Shown here piece after piece: positions 48,820 to 61,326 of a stretch of 64,000 bases of DNA (positions are counted from its first letter, which is position 1; the number at the start of each line of letters is the position of its first letter). The stretch is taken from the NCBI GenBank assembly GCA_009760855.2, contig WPIO01000018.1, positions 3,937,001 to 4,001,000 on the forward strand. The letters are read 5' to 3'. The DNA comes from Cristatella mucedo. Taxonomy: Eukaryota; Bryozoa; Phylactolaemata; Cristatellidae. The notes beneath the pieces are model-generated. The model was given only the letters and a program-made list of their open reading frames with translations, had not been told where the DNA came from and ran no database searches. Made by a program: the position numbers and the translations under genes.

Positions 48820-48993
48820 TGTGATAGCAGAGCTACCAGGCGGAGCCACTACAATGTGACCAATCAGAAGAGGCCTCCCTGACCACGTGATCCTTGAGCA
48901 GACATTGCATGGCTGCCGTTAAACGTGCTCTGCTCATCTACCCATGGGAATTTTTAATAGCTCAAAAAAAGCATTAACGGCATTCTGTAACGC
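48820..48993 (+). mobile_element. 3' LTR of Gypsy element
   Basis: Begins 'tgtgatagcagagctaccag' right after a polypurine tract. It matches the 5' LTR to 'aacgtgctctgctc' (48948) and then carries about 30 extra bases before 'ctgtaacg'. The right boundary is approximate. Confidence 0.7.
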
Positions 48994-50520
48994 ATTTGGT
49001 GGCTAAGAGACTTTTTGACTTTATCTCATGCAACACTGAAACAGTGAGAATCACAGCTGAGGCAGGGGGCAGTTGAGGTAGGGAATAGCCAAGAATTAGC
49101 AGATCTGGACAGCCGAAAGGCTATGGATTACGATAGGGGAATTCGCTGCGAAGCTTTCTGGAAGTGAGTTTCACAGTCTAAGATCTGCAGAGCAAAACCT
49201 TAAGTCACCCACAATTTTTATAGCGTTGGAATGGACCAGCTAATATCTCTATGTCCGGGGAGGAGCTCACGGTACGAGGAAGCCCAAGCTTGTGCAGCAG
49301 TTCACTAGGGTATGAAGGACCTTTACCGTGTAGGGTCTTGTGTGTCACCATAAGACCTTTACGTTCTATCCGTTCATTTACAGGAAGCCATCAAAGATAG
49401 CTCAGCAAAGGAGACACGAGGCTCAAAACCTGCGCTTTTAAAATAGCTATGCAGCAATATTCATCACGACGTGCACTGGTCCAAAAGCCTTTTTGTATCC
49501 CAGCCAAATTAGAATTGATTATAATTTAGCCTTGACAGAACTATGAAGCCAATTAAATCTTAAGCAATATGCCGAAGTAGACAGTGCCTAATCTTAGATA
49601 TAGGTTGGATGCAATGGCTAGCTGGGGAAGAGGTATAGCAAACTATATAAATAACTATAACTATAATATACTAAACTATTTAAACTTTCAAAATTTAGGC
49701 AGATATCACAGACGTCAACTAAACTAAACTAAATTATGAGCACGTGTTGATGGTTGCAAAGCAACAGTCCCTATTAGAAAAAATTATTCTTGTAGAACCA
49801 CATGCCTGGGGTGTGCTATTAGTAGCAGCTTCATCGTCGTTTAGTTTAAGAAAATTGTGTTTCCCCAGTTTCGAATTCTTTCGTGCAAGGCCAAGCATTC
49901 ATTTAAGTTTTTCAGTTGCTGAAACATTGTAAGGTGCTTTAACTGAAGAACGCAGCAGCACATCGTCAGCATAGAAGTTATACCCAATGCCAAGGGACCG
50001 CATTACTTTTCTCTAAGTTCACTAAAACTGAAGAACAACAATAAACTAAAGACGGCCCCGCGTGGGACTCCGCAAGTGACTTGGTCTAGAGGATGAAACT
50101 TAAATCAAACGAGATATGGATGAAACAAAAACAGACGAGTATGATTAGAACACCAGTGCGTCGTCTGCCAGACAGATGTTGTTCTCAATCTTTCAAGCAG
50201 GATATTGTGACCAATAGTGTCGAACGCAGTGTCAGCGCCTGGGCATTGAAATTCATCGTTGCTACATAGGATTTTCTCGGATGCATAGAGGTACGTAGTT
50301 TCACTGGATTGTTGTCGCTTGAATCACAACTGAAATTTGTCTGACAATTTGTCCGTTTAAATTTAGGTTTCCAGCTGCTTAGCTATACTTTTTATTGAAG
50401 CTTCGATAAAAAACATAGAGGAAAAACTGGGTTCGCTAGGACCTCCAAATGTAATCCAGGCTTTTTAGGAATCGGTTTAACGATGGCTGACGTAAAGGAC
50501 TTTGAACAAATCACGCTATA

Positions 50521-50726
50521 CAGATACGCATTTAGTAATCAAACTTACGGCTCGACTGATGTTTTCCACAAGTGAAGACAAAAAAGAAAAGGGATTGCAT
50601 ACTTTCTTCAGGAGACGAGTTTACAGATACGCATTTAGTAATCAAACTTACGGCTCGACTGATGTTTTCCACAAGTGAAGACAAAAAAGAAAAGGGATTG
50701 CAGACTTTCTTCAGGAGACGAGTTTT
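50521..50726. repeat. 103-bp direct tandem duplication
   Basis: 'Cagatacgcatttagtaatc' starts at 50521 and again at 50624; the two units are nearly identical ('gcatactttc' vs 'gcagactttc'). Within LINE B. Such near-identity suggests a recent event or an assembly artefact. Confidence 0.92.
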
Positions 50727-51274
50727 TCACAGACTTTATAATTCAGCCAGTACGTACTCAAACCTCCGAAAGTCTCTCTGAAGGAAAGTCCAAGTGTGCA
50801 AATAAAAACAATTCATTTAGCCGGAGGTGGTTTTAGGGTTGGAAGATTGTTTCTTTTTCAGCAGAGAAGGTTGCAAGCAGGTACTCAAACTCACAGGTTG
50901 AGCGAGACCTCAACGAGTAGGCTAGCAAACTGTTTAGCTTTTAATCAATTTTTGGGTCGAAGTGGCATGACTTCATTTTTCGAGGAAAAAAAGAAGAAGC
51001 GCCTTTTCTCTTCCTTTCTTTTTTAGACGCCCGGGAGGTATTTGACATTGGCTAAATTGTAGTCTGACCAAGAGTTCGTAAAGCGATGTTCAAGCCGGCG
51101 CTTAACACGGTCAAACGTTCGAAGATTTTCAAAAAAGGAAGACAAGAACATTTCGAGAAAAGAATCCCCACGACTCTGCGCACGGGCAGAATGTAGTGGA
51201 GCACGCTGTCAAAGACGCGCCCAACTTTCATATTCACTGCATCAGCAATGGTATCGAGGCTGTCCAGATGAAGG

Positions 51275-51348
51275 TATCCAGGATCAGAAGGTATCCAGGA
51301 TCAGAAGCTATGCAGATCAGAAGCTATGCAGATCAGAAGCTATGCATC
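51275..51348. repeat. Short minisatellite
   Basis: Two units of 'aggtatccaggatcaga' followed by three units of 'gatcagaagctatgca'. Confidence 0.9.
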
Positions 51349-51474
51349 ACACGTAGATTAGACAAATTTCACCTGATCAAAGATATTAAAGTTACGTCGC
51401 CGGGCAAAGTCGAAGTTACCAGGCATGTACAAAGGAACCGGAGCAGTACGAACCCAGGCAGTTCGGTTGGTTAG

Positions 51475-51880
51475 AACGGCTGTAATGTGATATGAGTCAA
51501 CCGCTTGGCCAACGAGCCAGCCGTTTGAGCTTGAGCCCGGGTTTCCGATGCTCTCATTCTTGGCACTGAGGGTACTAGACGCTCGTTGGCCGAGACGTTA
51601 GTTCTGGCACCCTGGTATCGCTCAGCGCAGCTGCACCTGGATAGGTGGCTGGCGTTCACCGACAATGCAGCCATCCACAAAGGGCCACGAGGACTCACTG
51701 CCCGAATGTGACTGTAGATAAGCAGGCTCACCGGCATGGCTCGTATATTCCGCGTTCCTGCGTAGAATTCCGTTCACATCTCTCCCCCCCCGTGCAGGAG
51801 CTCAAATCAAGCTGAGACGTGCATATCAAGCTGAGACGTGCATATACGCTCGCGAGTCTCTTATGTTAGTCATTATTGTG
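51475..51880. repeat. GC-rich dispersed repeat
   Basis: The second half matches 1-250. It includes a 'LHLDRWLAFTDNAAI' frame (near 51630) and a 20-bp direct repeat 'atcaagctgagacgtgcat' (51813-51848). It may be the C-terminal/3' part of a GC-rich LINE. Confidence 0.4.
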
Positions 51881-52567
<687 letters not shown>

Positions 52568-52571
<4 letters not shown>

Positions 52572-52615
52572 GTACAGCCGGCCATCCGGCTGTACCGCTA
52601 TTTCGCACAATCTGG
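52568..52615 (+). mobile_element. Helitron-like 3' terminus (hairpin + CTGG)
   Basis: A perfect 14-bp inverted repeat ('agcggtacagccgg' / 'ccggctgtaccgct') with a 4-nt loop is followed by 12 nt and then CTGG before a T. Rolling-circle Helitrons end in a hairpin about 10-12 nt before CTRR and insert next to T. No 5' terminus or Rep/helicase is visible, so at most a non-autonomous element. A chance palindrome is possible. Confidence 0.4.
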
Positions 52616-52854
52616 TGCTGCATTACTTTATACTACAGCGCTATGGCATGTATGTGCTGCTGCGATTGAGTTCTGTCTTGCAAAGTGTTTCTCATCAGCA
52701 TTTGACAGGAAGGTGTGATAGTGAATATTGAAATGTCTAGATTGTGAGGTTGACTTTAAAATTCAAGTGCAGTATATCTCTCTGCTGGGCATTACTCCCA
52801 AAGTGTTTCATTTTATCGTGCCGAGCTTTCTGGCTTTATTAGATGGACTTTGAT

Positions 52855-53003
52855 ATTACCTCTAATCATGTTATGCTTGTTGTCATTGAGCATGCTACCA
52901 CTAATCATTCTATGATGCTTCTTTTGAAGCAAATTTAAAGTGCCTAGAAATAGGGACAAGTTCTTCGAGGATGCTAAACAAACTCATTAATCATTATTAT
53001 GGC
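52855..53003 (+). mobile_element. LINE family A 3' end
   Basis: 'Cctctaatcatgttatgctt', 'gtcattgagcatgctaccac', a degraded hairpin ('aagtgcctagaaatagggac') and an ATT tail near 52990-53000. Confidence 0.75.
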
Positions 53004-55384
53004 ACCGACGCCGACCGCTGATTATTACCTAACCGGATCCTTATTCACCAAACGCTGTGATAAGCTAGGCTAGTTAGTAAGTCAGCTAGTCAATTATTCA
53101 TCCCTCACGTCACAAATACGGCCAGTCTTTCATGATGTAGTCATAGCCGTACAACAATGGTACAGCATTGATGAGTGTTAACTGAGGGGTGGGAAACGGG
53201 AAGATAATTGCAAATATGCATGAGTAACTGCAGCTTGCATTCTCGTTCTTCAGATTGAGAATTATTATACTTAAAGTTAAAAGAATCAGAAAGGATATTA
53301 ACTGAGAAGGGTATTTCCAAGGGCTACCATGGACTTTCAGCAGCTCACGCTCAGTGCACTACGCTCTATGCGACGGCTGGGGCTTACAAACTTACGCCTT
53401 GCCAGGCTGAGTTCGCGCATGGGAAAAATACCCTATCGCTACATCGTGTGAGTTTCAAGAGCTTTGTTAAATGGCTGCCAATAAATTGTAGACTTAAAAT
53501 GCGTAGCCAACACAAAAGGAATAACTGTGCAGATCTAGCATCAGCACAAGCTGGAAGGAGGACGGACGCTCGCCAACGACAACCAGGGGGCAGGAGAGAC
53601 TGAGGAGGAGGTGACAGAACGACGAATTTTACCTAAATTTTAACTAAACCCGCTCGTCTGTCGCGCCAGTAGCAGCGCGTCTCAGTGATGCCAGATGAGG
53701 CTTGCAGTACAAGTTGAGAAGAATAAAACCGGTTTCGCTGGCAGCGCAAAGGGCAGAGAGACAGTAAGAGAAGCAGAAACAGGTCGGATTCGTGTCGCTA
53801 AGCTCCCATTAAACTAGCTTGCAGCAGAACTAGAGCCGGAGACACCGAGGAACAAGCAAAACCACTTGAAACTTTCTAGCTATTTTTCACCGGCACAGGC
53901 AAGTTTTTATTATTTAGGATAAACGGAACGATGTTCCGCAAGTCCGAAGTCGGCTGATGTAGCAGGCTCAATTTGAAAACGCCGCTAATCAAGCTAAATT
54001 TGAGTGACCGCATTTTTAATTGCATTCGAGCAGAAGTGAAGCATCAGCAGTTTTCTACATAGGTACCTAGATTCAAATGTTATAATAAGTTTCGTAACTT
54101 CAAGCGGTTTTTCGAATAAAATCGATGCGTTTACATAGTCAAAACATCCTTTCCAAACAGGAAAACCTGATTCTGTTCCGTCGTAGCGGGAGATACGAGA
54201 GCCCAGTCACTTCTGTGATTAGGGTTTTTGGTTTAAGAGTGGTACTAGATTGTGGAAAACTGAAAACGTAAGTTTGCATACGGAAACACAGTGAATGCGT
54301 TCATTGAAGCGATCAACAGGATGCCTCGCATATGCTCACCGATAATCTCATCATTAAACCTATGATTAGATAATACGCTCCCTGGGATAAATATCGCGTT
54401 GCTATCGAGAAAATGCGAAGCCACCTATACGTGCAGACTTTCACCGTTGCTGACCTACGCTAGCTGATATATTCGGCCTCGGTGCACAATTCGTAGCTTC
54501 ACACCTGACAATAGAAACAGCCACTATCGAACGCTGCATTTAGCGTGGCGACACTATTTGTCAGCTACTTTGCTTCCAAAGAGGATGCTGTTTAACATCC
54601 GCAATTATTTTATTACTAGCTCTACATATCGGATGCCAATATATTGCTTGATATAAAAAATGTACACATATGTAAAGAGTGCAACTCACTTCCTCTAATC
54701 GTTCCGGCATATGCGTATAGTACGAATGCCATATGGACAAAAATAGCCGACATTGCAGCCGAAGACGTCACGAGTTTCACCACTTATTACAATTATTGCG
54801 TCAGGACAATAGACTAGAATTAAAATTCCTTTCATATTTCTAAGCCGTTTCACCACTATTTGAAAATACAGGGGTACATTAACGCACTTCCACTCGTGCT
54901 AAGGAATTCGCATACTTGGAATCGCGCGTGTGCCCATATTTAGTTTGTTTTTACTCTGACAATATCTTAGTATGCTATCGTATACTCACTAGCTGTGGGT
55001 AATATCTCTAGAGCTACTGGTATTACGCACTCTGCCACATGGTGATTAAATTCAAGACAGCACAGTTATTCCATTCTGTCGGTGACAAAGAACTTCGACT
55101 CAATTAACCCTAATTTTGAGCAGAATCTAACTTCACTTGCTTGTTCGCCCGAAGGCAAGCTATTTCTGTTACTGCTCACTTAAAGATAAGGAAATGGGAC
55201 TGAAAGAAACTGCAATCTTGATGGTTCTTATCAATTACGATATACCTTTGACTCAAAATTTGACTGTATCGCAATAATAACTCACTAATTACACTCACGT
55301 GGCAAGGTTGCTAAAAGGCCATTTGAACACTTTAGCTGTTGATGAATATTGCTGCAAAGCTAGTTTACAAATCCCATAGGTTTG
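53004..55384. other. No gene seen
   Basis: Over 2 kb without a recognisable coding block or known repeat; short frames only. Possibly intronic to the upstream receptor gene, whose transmembrane exon is at 61 kb and candidate tail exon at 41 kb. Confidence 0.4.
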
Positions 55385-55865
55385 AGTATGTGTGTCCTTT
55401 GCTGACAGAGCTTGGATGGCCGCCACTTGACTAGCAGATGGTGTAAAGTCCTTACGCTGGATTCGCGGATGCAGAGTGAAGTCGTTACGCGCTAACCCAC
55501 TAGGATCGCCACGGTTTTCGCTCCTTGATAACTTGCTGAACTGTTGCACCAGTTTCAGTCTCCTCGTGCGCCCAGAATCTCTATTGAAAACAAATAAGTC
55601 GTTCCATTCTTCCGCTTAAATACAATTATCGACAGAAGCTTTGGCGCTGCAGGTGTTAGACTGGAGCTAGCTTTCATAATTCTTTGACGACGAAATCTAC
55701 TTTCTGGCTTCCAAATGTAGCACATCTTTTCCAGCGGTCCTTAGCTGCTACTTCCACACTGTTCACTACATCCAACTGTCCTCATGATTCAGCTACGCTT
55801 TTCACTTTCACTTTGTTGCGTGAGATCGAGGCTCTAGGCTACCCATTGGACAGAATTGCAGACAA
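55385..55865 (+). mobile_element. LINE family B 3' region
   Basis: 'Agcttggatggccgccactt', 'caccagtttcagtctcc', 'gtcgttccattcttccgctt', 'ttttccagcggtccttagct' and 'cgttgcgtgagat'-type UTR. The terminal 'gagttacagac' is missing. Confidence 0.75.
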
Positions 55866-56436
55866 CACTGCAACATGGAGTTCTTGGGGAAATATTTATG
55901 CTACTACGTCAACGGCACAGCAATGAAGAGTCCAAAATAAAATAGAGCCTTCAAGCGTCAGAACCTATCGTGCTAAGCCAGGTACTTCTGAATGATGGCT
56001 GACGATTTCAGCGGTTCTCAGATTCAATCTGGCGTCGCCATCCTGGCGTATTGGAAAACTGCCAAATCGGCGTACACTGAGAGTTTTTAACTTGCGCTTG
56101 ATTACTTTGCGCTGAAAATGCCTTTCTAACTGGCTGGAATTGCTAAATTTATGGTCAAATTTGAATTCGTAGCATCGAAATTTTTTAATCGAATACTAAT
56201 CAAGATCTAGCTTAAGCAGAAGCTGAAAGGAAAAGGCGTTCCTCCCCACGGACAACTGGAAGTAGATACCGCCAAAACGGATTGCTGAACGGCTGCTGCT
56301 AAACCGAAAGAAGGAGCCGGAAATCGCTGGAAACAATGGGCCAGAGAGACAGGGAGAAAAAAGCAGAAGCCCTAGAAGATTTTGCTTGCGTTTTGCTGAT
56401 GTAAGCAATGGCTCACAATATATCCATATCAAGATT
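55866..56436. other. No gene seen
   Basis: No recognisable feature; the minus-strand frame 56196-56432 has no motif. Confidence 0.4.
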
Positions 56437-56578
56437 GCCGAGCTGATTTGGCCCTGTGGTTAAGGTGCTCGCCCCGACCAAGGTCTAGCTGAGGCCGTGG
56501 GGTCGAGACCCAAGGCATACGTGAAGCGCCTGAATAGAGAGTAAGTTATATTAGGGCACTATGCAAATAATTAAATAT
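56437..56578 (+). mobile_element. SINE2 (tRNA-derived)
   Basis: Plus-strand, full-length. Head 'ggccctgtggttaaggtgct' (A box) and 'ggggtcgagaccc' (B box). LINE A-like 3' region 'gaagcgcctgaatagagagt' with degraded right arm, then an AT-rich tail. Confidence 0.87.
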
Positions 56579-57034
56579 TTGTAAGTATTAAAACACGGAG
56601 TTCCGCAATTCCAATGGCACTGTACACAACGTTTCATCGGGGTAAGCCTGCATATCAAAGGGGTTTGATTGTCGAAAAGGTTCTCCTGTAATCTCGAGTT
56701 GCAACCATTTGTAAAATGCATTCCCAAATTCCGCTAGCTAAACTTAAGCCATGCAGCAACTAAAACTCTTTTCCAAAAAGGTGCACAATAGCGTTGCGAA
56801 ACTGTGGTTTTGATTTCGCAATCCAAACAGGGTTCCAGGTTTACCAACTAATTTTGTCACGATTGGGCACGAGTACTGGGTCACGTATATATATGTAAAT
56901 CCTCTATAAAAAATATGTATATATACATATATATGCATATATATATATATTTATTTATATTACACAGCATTATTTCACTTAAGCACACAAAAGACGTATA
57001 ACGATGACCCGTCAAATACTGCCAAATAAAGATG

Positions 57035-57760
57035 TCCTTATAGGGCTCGTCTAGTCAGGGGATGTCCGGAATTAGTTACAAGCTTCGGGACCATGCAAAC
57101 TAAAGGCACGCTCTGCGAACAAATGAAGTTTCTTACAAAGTTAGGCTAAGCGATTACTTTCAGAAAGAATGAGGTGCAGCTGCAAAGCTTGGTGGGAAAG
57201 TATTGCTGATAGGTTTGTGCCAGAGAATAAAGGGTCCTAAAAAAGAGTTAAAGAACCATATATTCGATACGCTGCTTGATTAAGAGCTAGTGCAAGTTAG
57301 TGAGATGTGGTGGCAACTGCGGAACTCTGGGAAAGAAGACAAGCCATGCGGCAGAGTTTTGCACCAACTCCAGGGCCCAGATCGAACAAACCGATCGATC
57401 TGCAAGCAGTGAGATACAGAAGTCCAGGCGGGACGTCATAAATGCACGAATCAACTTGGATGTAGAATGCCTATCTAGGCAGCCCTGAATTTTAGAAATG
57501 TTATGTTGCTGAAAGTAGGGAGACATCAGATGTGGTGGTATGGTCGTCCAGTGAGAAGTCACTTTGAAATAGGACATGAAGATTTTGTGCAGATGATGCA
57601 AGAGGTGTGCTCAAAGCGGCCGATTTTGAGTGTCAAGCTGTACGATTTTTGAGTCGCAGTAAGTTTGCACATGATTCTTAATTATTTTTTATCATTAATC
57701 AGCTAGAAAATGCTAGCTGCCATCCAAGTTTGACTGTGAGCAACATGAGCTGTGAAGAAG
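57035..57760 (-). mobile_element. LINE family A, old copy
   Basis: Minus strand. The frame 57287-57601 retains 'YFQQHNISKIQGCLDR', 'SKLIRAFMTSRLDFC' and 'LELVQNSAAWLV', the C-terminal LINE A region. Neither end is present. More diverged than other copies. Confidence 0.82.
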
Positions 57761-59799
57761 TGGAGATAATTTCACGTGCATGAGTGTTTAAAACGATCGT
57801 TGCATAGGTATAGCTGTGTAACGTGGTCTCACGAATATATTCAATACGCCGCTATACATGACACTAAAACTGATATTTCTACAAGAATTCTCAAAAAACT
57901 GCGTTATTGACTTAAAATAATATCCAGCATGGTGTTATGTGTTTTCAAAGCAAATTTTATATAAGTGTGCTTACGCGTTAGATTTGTGCTGCGGACTACG
58001 ATGGCCTGACCAGTCAGCCTTTTTACACATTTGAACGGAAATACACCAGCAATTGCAACAAAACTGTTCCACGCTGCCGTGGTCTTGATTTCGAACATTA
58101 TAAAGCAGGGCCCCATGTTTAGTCAGTGAATTTCATGCGATTGTGCTCGCGCCTTCACACGCTGTTGCCCTCCATGGTCCGGCCCATATGGCAGTGCTAA
58201 AACATTTGAACTGCAATACAGCTGCAATTAACGCACAAGGCAGTTTTTCGACTAGGGTTTGCAGTGCCCATTATAGAAAGCATGGCTGGTGGTTTATCCA
58301 CCAAAGGCCACGATATTGTGGTTCGCGTTCATTCTCATGATATGAGCTTCAATGGCCCGACCGAAGAAGCAAGACCGAATATTCTAACGGTTCTACAGCT
58401 GCCATCTGCTATCACCTAAATTGGCCGTACCCAACCCACCATCCGGCATATTTAAACTACGATACAGCTATTTCCTCCATAATAAGCTTCGGGCTTACTG
58501 CAGATTTAATTCCACGTTCTAAAAAGACTTGCTTTGGGTTTACCTATTAAATTTCACTCGATTGGGCTAGAGCGATCTCATAGTACGGTTTCCCACGACC
58601 CCGGGACAGCTATTCTTGCGAAGGGTTTTGGTTCGTTTAAAAATTTCTAGCCTAGTTGATCGTGTTGTGGTCAGTTGACAGCGTACATTGTTCTGCAGGT
58701 AGTTTATGGCCGTTGTGCGCTTATGGTGGTATGGACGACATTGTCTTGGATAATAAATTAACAATGGGGTAGGTCACAGCTTATGGTAAATTAATGCACC
58801 TGAGGCAATCCGAGTTCAGTTCTGAGTCGGAAACCGTCTAAGCCGGACGGGAAGTTGGTGCTGGGACAGCAGCCGAGCCCGGTGCCGGAGCGAGGGCGAA
58901 TTCATATACTTTGGTTTGCACTTGCGACCGAGATTGATTTTTCCGTACTTTAGGTCTCCCTGTCGTTTCAAACGGTGATACAGTTGCCATTTCAATAATA
59001 GACGTCGCCCAGTTGTGATCTAGATTTCATATAGCAGCAAGAAGTGCTCCGGGAGGTTAAAAAAGAGTGCACGCGGCGCTTTCTCATGCAACTTACTCCA
59101 ATCGCGTGGCGTGGCTCCGCATTTTCAGACTGCAATGCAGCTACTATTTCAACACATCAAAGCCGCAGTTTTTAATAGAGCATTATAGAAAAAGGTGTAC
59201 TTGTTTAAACCAAGAAATTTGATGCCAATGAGCTTACGGGTCGTAATGCTATGGTGTCTCATGGCTGCAGAATTATAATGTGAGCACTCTCGTCGTTAAA
59301 AAATTGGATGAGTAAAGTCAATATACTTTTTCTTATTATGTGGATTCAAAAAATTGTTGTGCAATACCTACTGTGGAAGTTGCAGCTCTGTCGCAGCTCA
59401 CACATTAAGTTAGGCTACCTTGCCCGGGCCGTGGGAAGTCATAGCTACGGAAAGGGTACTGCTGCGTCAAGGAATTCAGTTGGAAAAACACGGAACACTG
59501 TTTTCTGCACCAGTGAATAAAAAACACAGTTGCTCACAGCTTATATTGAAAGTAGCAACAGTACGGAAGTTTGAATACGTAGCCAGACTGGCTGGCAATC
59601 GCCGTCGAAGGCCGTGGCATGAAGACGCCCGTGCACAGTAGTATGGAATGTTAAAGGTGAACGCGGAATGCACTGGTTTCTATATTGTGGAATCAAAAAC
59701 GCAGTTTGCCTGCGCCTAGTGTAGAAATGGAAAAAATGTGATCACGTCTAGCATCCAAAACACCGCTTTAGCCAAGACCCAAACCTACACCAAAACAAG
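57761..59799. other. Unassigned stretch with a recurring motif
   Basis: No gene recognised. A loose motif around 'actgcaatacagctgc' recurs at about 58208, 58456, 58972 and 59129 with irregular spacing and may mark an old, diverged repeat. A minus-strand frame at 57904-58116 ends in a phase-1 donor-like 'acgc|gtaag' but has no other support. Confidence 0.3.
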
Positions 59800-60057
59800 G
59801 CTATAAATAATAATAATAGTAATAATAATAATAAGACTTTGATAAACCACCCTCAGAGAACTCGATCTCTTTCTATGCGCTTTATAGTTGCTGCAAGGGC
59901 AGCACGATCGGGTAGTTAGTGGTAGCGTGCTCAATAAACAACGAGAATAACATGGTTAGCTGTGACAAGCACTGGTTCAGCATTCGAGTGTGGCTAGTGG
60001 CAGCATGCAACAGTGTCAGCACGCACAAGCACATACCAAAAGAACCATAGGAACTCA
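59800..60057 (-). mobile_element. LINE family A 3' end
   Basis: AAT-repeat tail at 59806-59834, antisense hairpin 'ccaccctcagagaactcgat' and UTR repeats ('gcatgcaacagtgtcagcac'). It ends at 'ggaactcact', the boundary of the coding region. Confidence 0.87.
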
Positions 60058-60175
60058 CTAATTTATTTGTATAGCGCCATACGACAGCTTAATCTCTATT
60101 CAAGCGCTTCCTCGACGTATAAATTCACCCTGAACTTGGTTCGAACCGCTGAGCCAAACCAAGCTGCCAATAAAC
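60058..60175 (-). mobile_element. SINE2, 5'-truncated/rearranged
   Basis: Antisense hairpin ('tagcgccatacgacagctta') and 'ggttcgaacc' B box; the head is shortened. It abuts the LINE A end. Confidence 0.7.
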
Positions 60176-60187
60176 ACATTTATATGT

Positions 60188-60348
60188 TGGGCAATGACAG
60201 CCCATGAGGTAAGGTGCTTTCTTTTCATGATCGAGGGTGTCCGCTAGAATCCTGCAGCTAAGAAACCCTTTATTGCCAAGAGCAAGCAGTGGTTGACTAC
60301 CCATAGCGCTCTTCTGCCGCTACACAATGAGGCTGTTAAATCAGCTAA
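60188..60348 (+). mobile_element. SINE1 (tRNA-derived), diverged
   Basis: 'Gacagcccatgaggtaaggt', degraded B box ('gctagaatcctgcagc'), 'caagcagtggttgact', 'tcttctgccgctacacaatg', 'gctgttaaatcagct'. Confidence 0.78.
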
Positions 60349-60934
60349 AACTTATTTTTGAAACTGAACGATAACTCTACGCAATCCACGCTCGTTTACA
60401 AGATTTTTACGGCCAATCTTGTGATAATGCTTCATAAAAGAAACATTTACGTTGCCTCTAAGGAGACAGGGTTCTCTGAGGGAACCATAAACAGTTATTT
60501 ATTGTATACTTAATAATGTTAATAATTTAAGCTTTAAACAAACCATATTTTAAAATGCTTAGGTTTGGTTTGCACTGAATTAAAGCTTCAACTAGAATAC
60601 CAATATATGTGTTTTTGATAGGGCTATCTGACAACCAGGGTTCCATAATATTATAGACGTAAATATTTCGAGAATTATTTTTCTAATGGATTTAGCTACC
60701 GTCAGCCGAGAGATTGTCATTAAAAGAAGTAGCTTAGTCGAGTTCACTTTATAGTTCGGAGAATCAAGCTTTTTATATAAGGCAATACCCTGGATTACTA
60801 GATATTTGTGGAAATAAAAAAAACAAATAAATAGATGCAAATATTTTTTTTATTAAAATGAGATTTACACGCTCGTAGATTGACAGATTTAGATGGCACT
60901 ATTTTTCGTTGCATGCACATTCATCTTATCTTAC
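60349..60934. other. Intron-like, no gene seen
   Basis: AT-rich, directly downstream (minus sense) of the transmembrane exon. The 82-codon minus frame at 60592-60840 has no phase-1 acceptor. Confidence 0.4.
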
Positions 60935-61072
60935 CTTGCGCAAGAATGACTGCACGAATTGCTACGGCTACAGCCAGGATCATGCAAAAACCTAGAACTC
61001 CACAGAAAACTGTAGTTACTTGTTGCCAGTCGAAGGGCGTAGTATTCGATTGTGTAGTTTTTATTACACTGC
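60935..61072 (-). CDS. Transmembrane exon of an Ig-like receptor (first copy)
   Basis: A 138-nt exon (46 residues), phase 1-1. Acceptor 'tttcttacag', donor 'gcaag|gtaag'. It encodes a Thr/Ser-rich juxtamembrane stalk ('IKTTQSNTTP') and one hydrophobic helix ('VFCGVLGFCMILAVAVAI') followed by Arg. It is paralogous to 14659-14775. The matching Ig-like exons should lie beyond the right edge. The nearest compatible tail exon on the minus strand is 41008-41165. A LINE A insertion occupies the upstream intron from 61327 on. Confidence 0.72.
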
Positions 61073-61326
61073 CTGTAAGAAAAAATACAGTATTAAATTC
61101 GGTAATAACTGCTTTAACTTCCAATTAATTTTTTGGCCTTACAGTAAGCTTCACAAAAGTTTAATTGATTAGGTAATTTCTTCAACTTAACGCGATGACC
61201 TTGGCTTTTAAGGAGTTTCTTTAAGCGTCTAAAGTATCTGTTGTGTGTGAATTCACATACTGAAAGCCTGGTGGTAATTCATGTTTGTCTAAGTATAAGA
61301 GTTTTTGTCTTTTGACCTTCGATGTT

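Larger units (their letters stand above)
44449..48993 (+). mobile_element. Ty3/Gypsy LTR retrotransposon, decayed
   Basis: LTR-gag-pol-LTR order on the plus strand, with many stops and frameshifts. Gag lies at about 44780-45180 ('FDDYFIPRRNIIH', 'YGAMKDELIRDRLV'). The zinc-knuckle remnant is near 45350 (second Cys replaced by Trp). The protease is at about 45540-45640 ('EVTVIAEG', but the catalytic DTG is not visible). The RT is at about 45990-46620 ('PLPFGIS'-type block 'WLPFGISSRPYTFQRLM'). RNase H remnants lie at about 46950-47170. The integrase core is at about 47930-48250, where the D-35-E pair is still readable. A purine-rich tract (48806-48819) precedes the 3' LTR. No envelope-like frame. 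It is inserted in LINE B. Confidence 0.85.
44398..51440 (-). mobile_element. LINE family B, long copy split by a Gypsy element
   Basis: Minus strand. The terminus 'tctcccatctgtaactccac' is at 44398-44448. After the Gypsy element the 3' UTR resumes at about 49010 ('catgcaacactgaaacagtg'). It continues through the C-terminal region, the RT core ('gactccgcaagtgacttggt' antisense near 50065), the linker with 'VKRRLEHRFTNSW' (near 51090) and possible endonuclease remains near 51400. About 2.5 kb of LINE B in total. It is heavily mutated and also carries a 103-bp tandem duplication. Confidence 0.75.
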
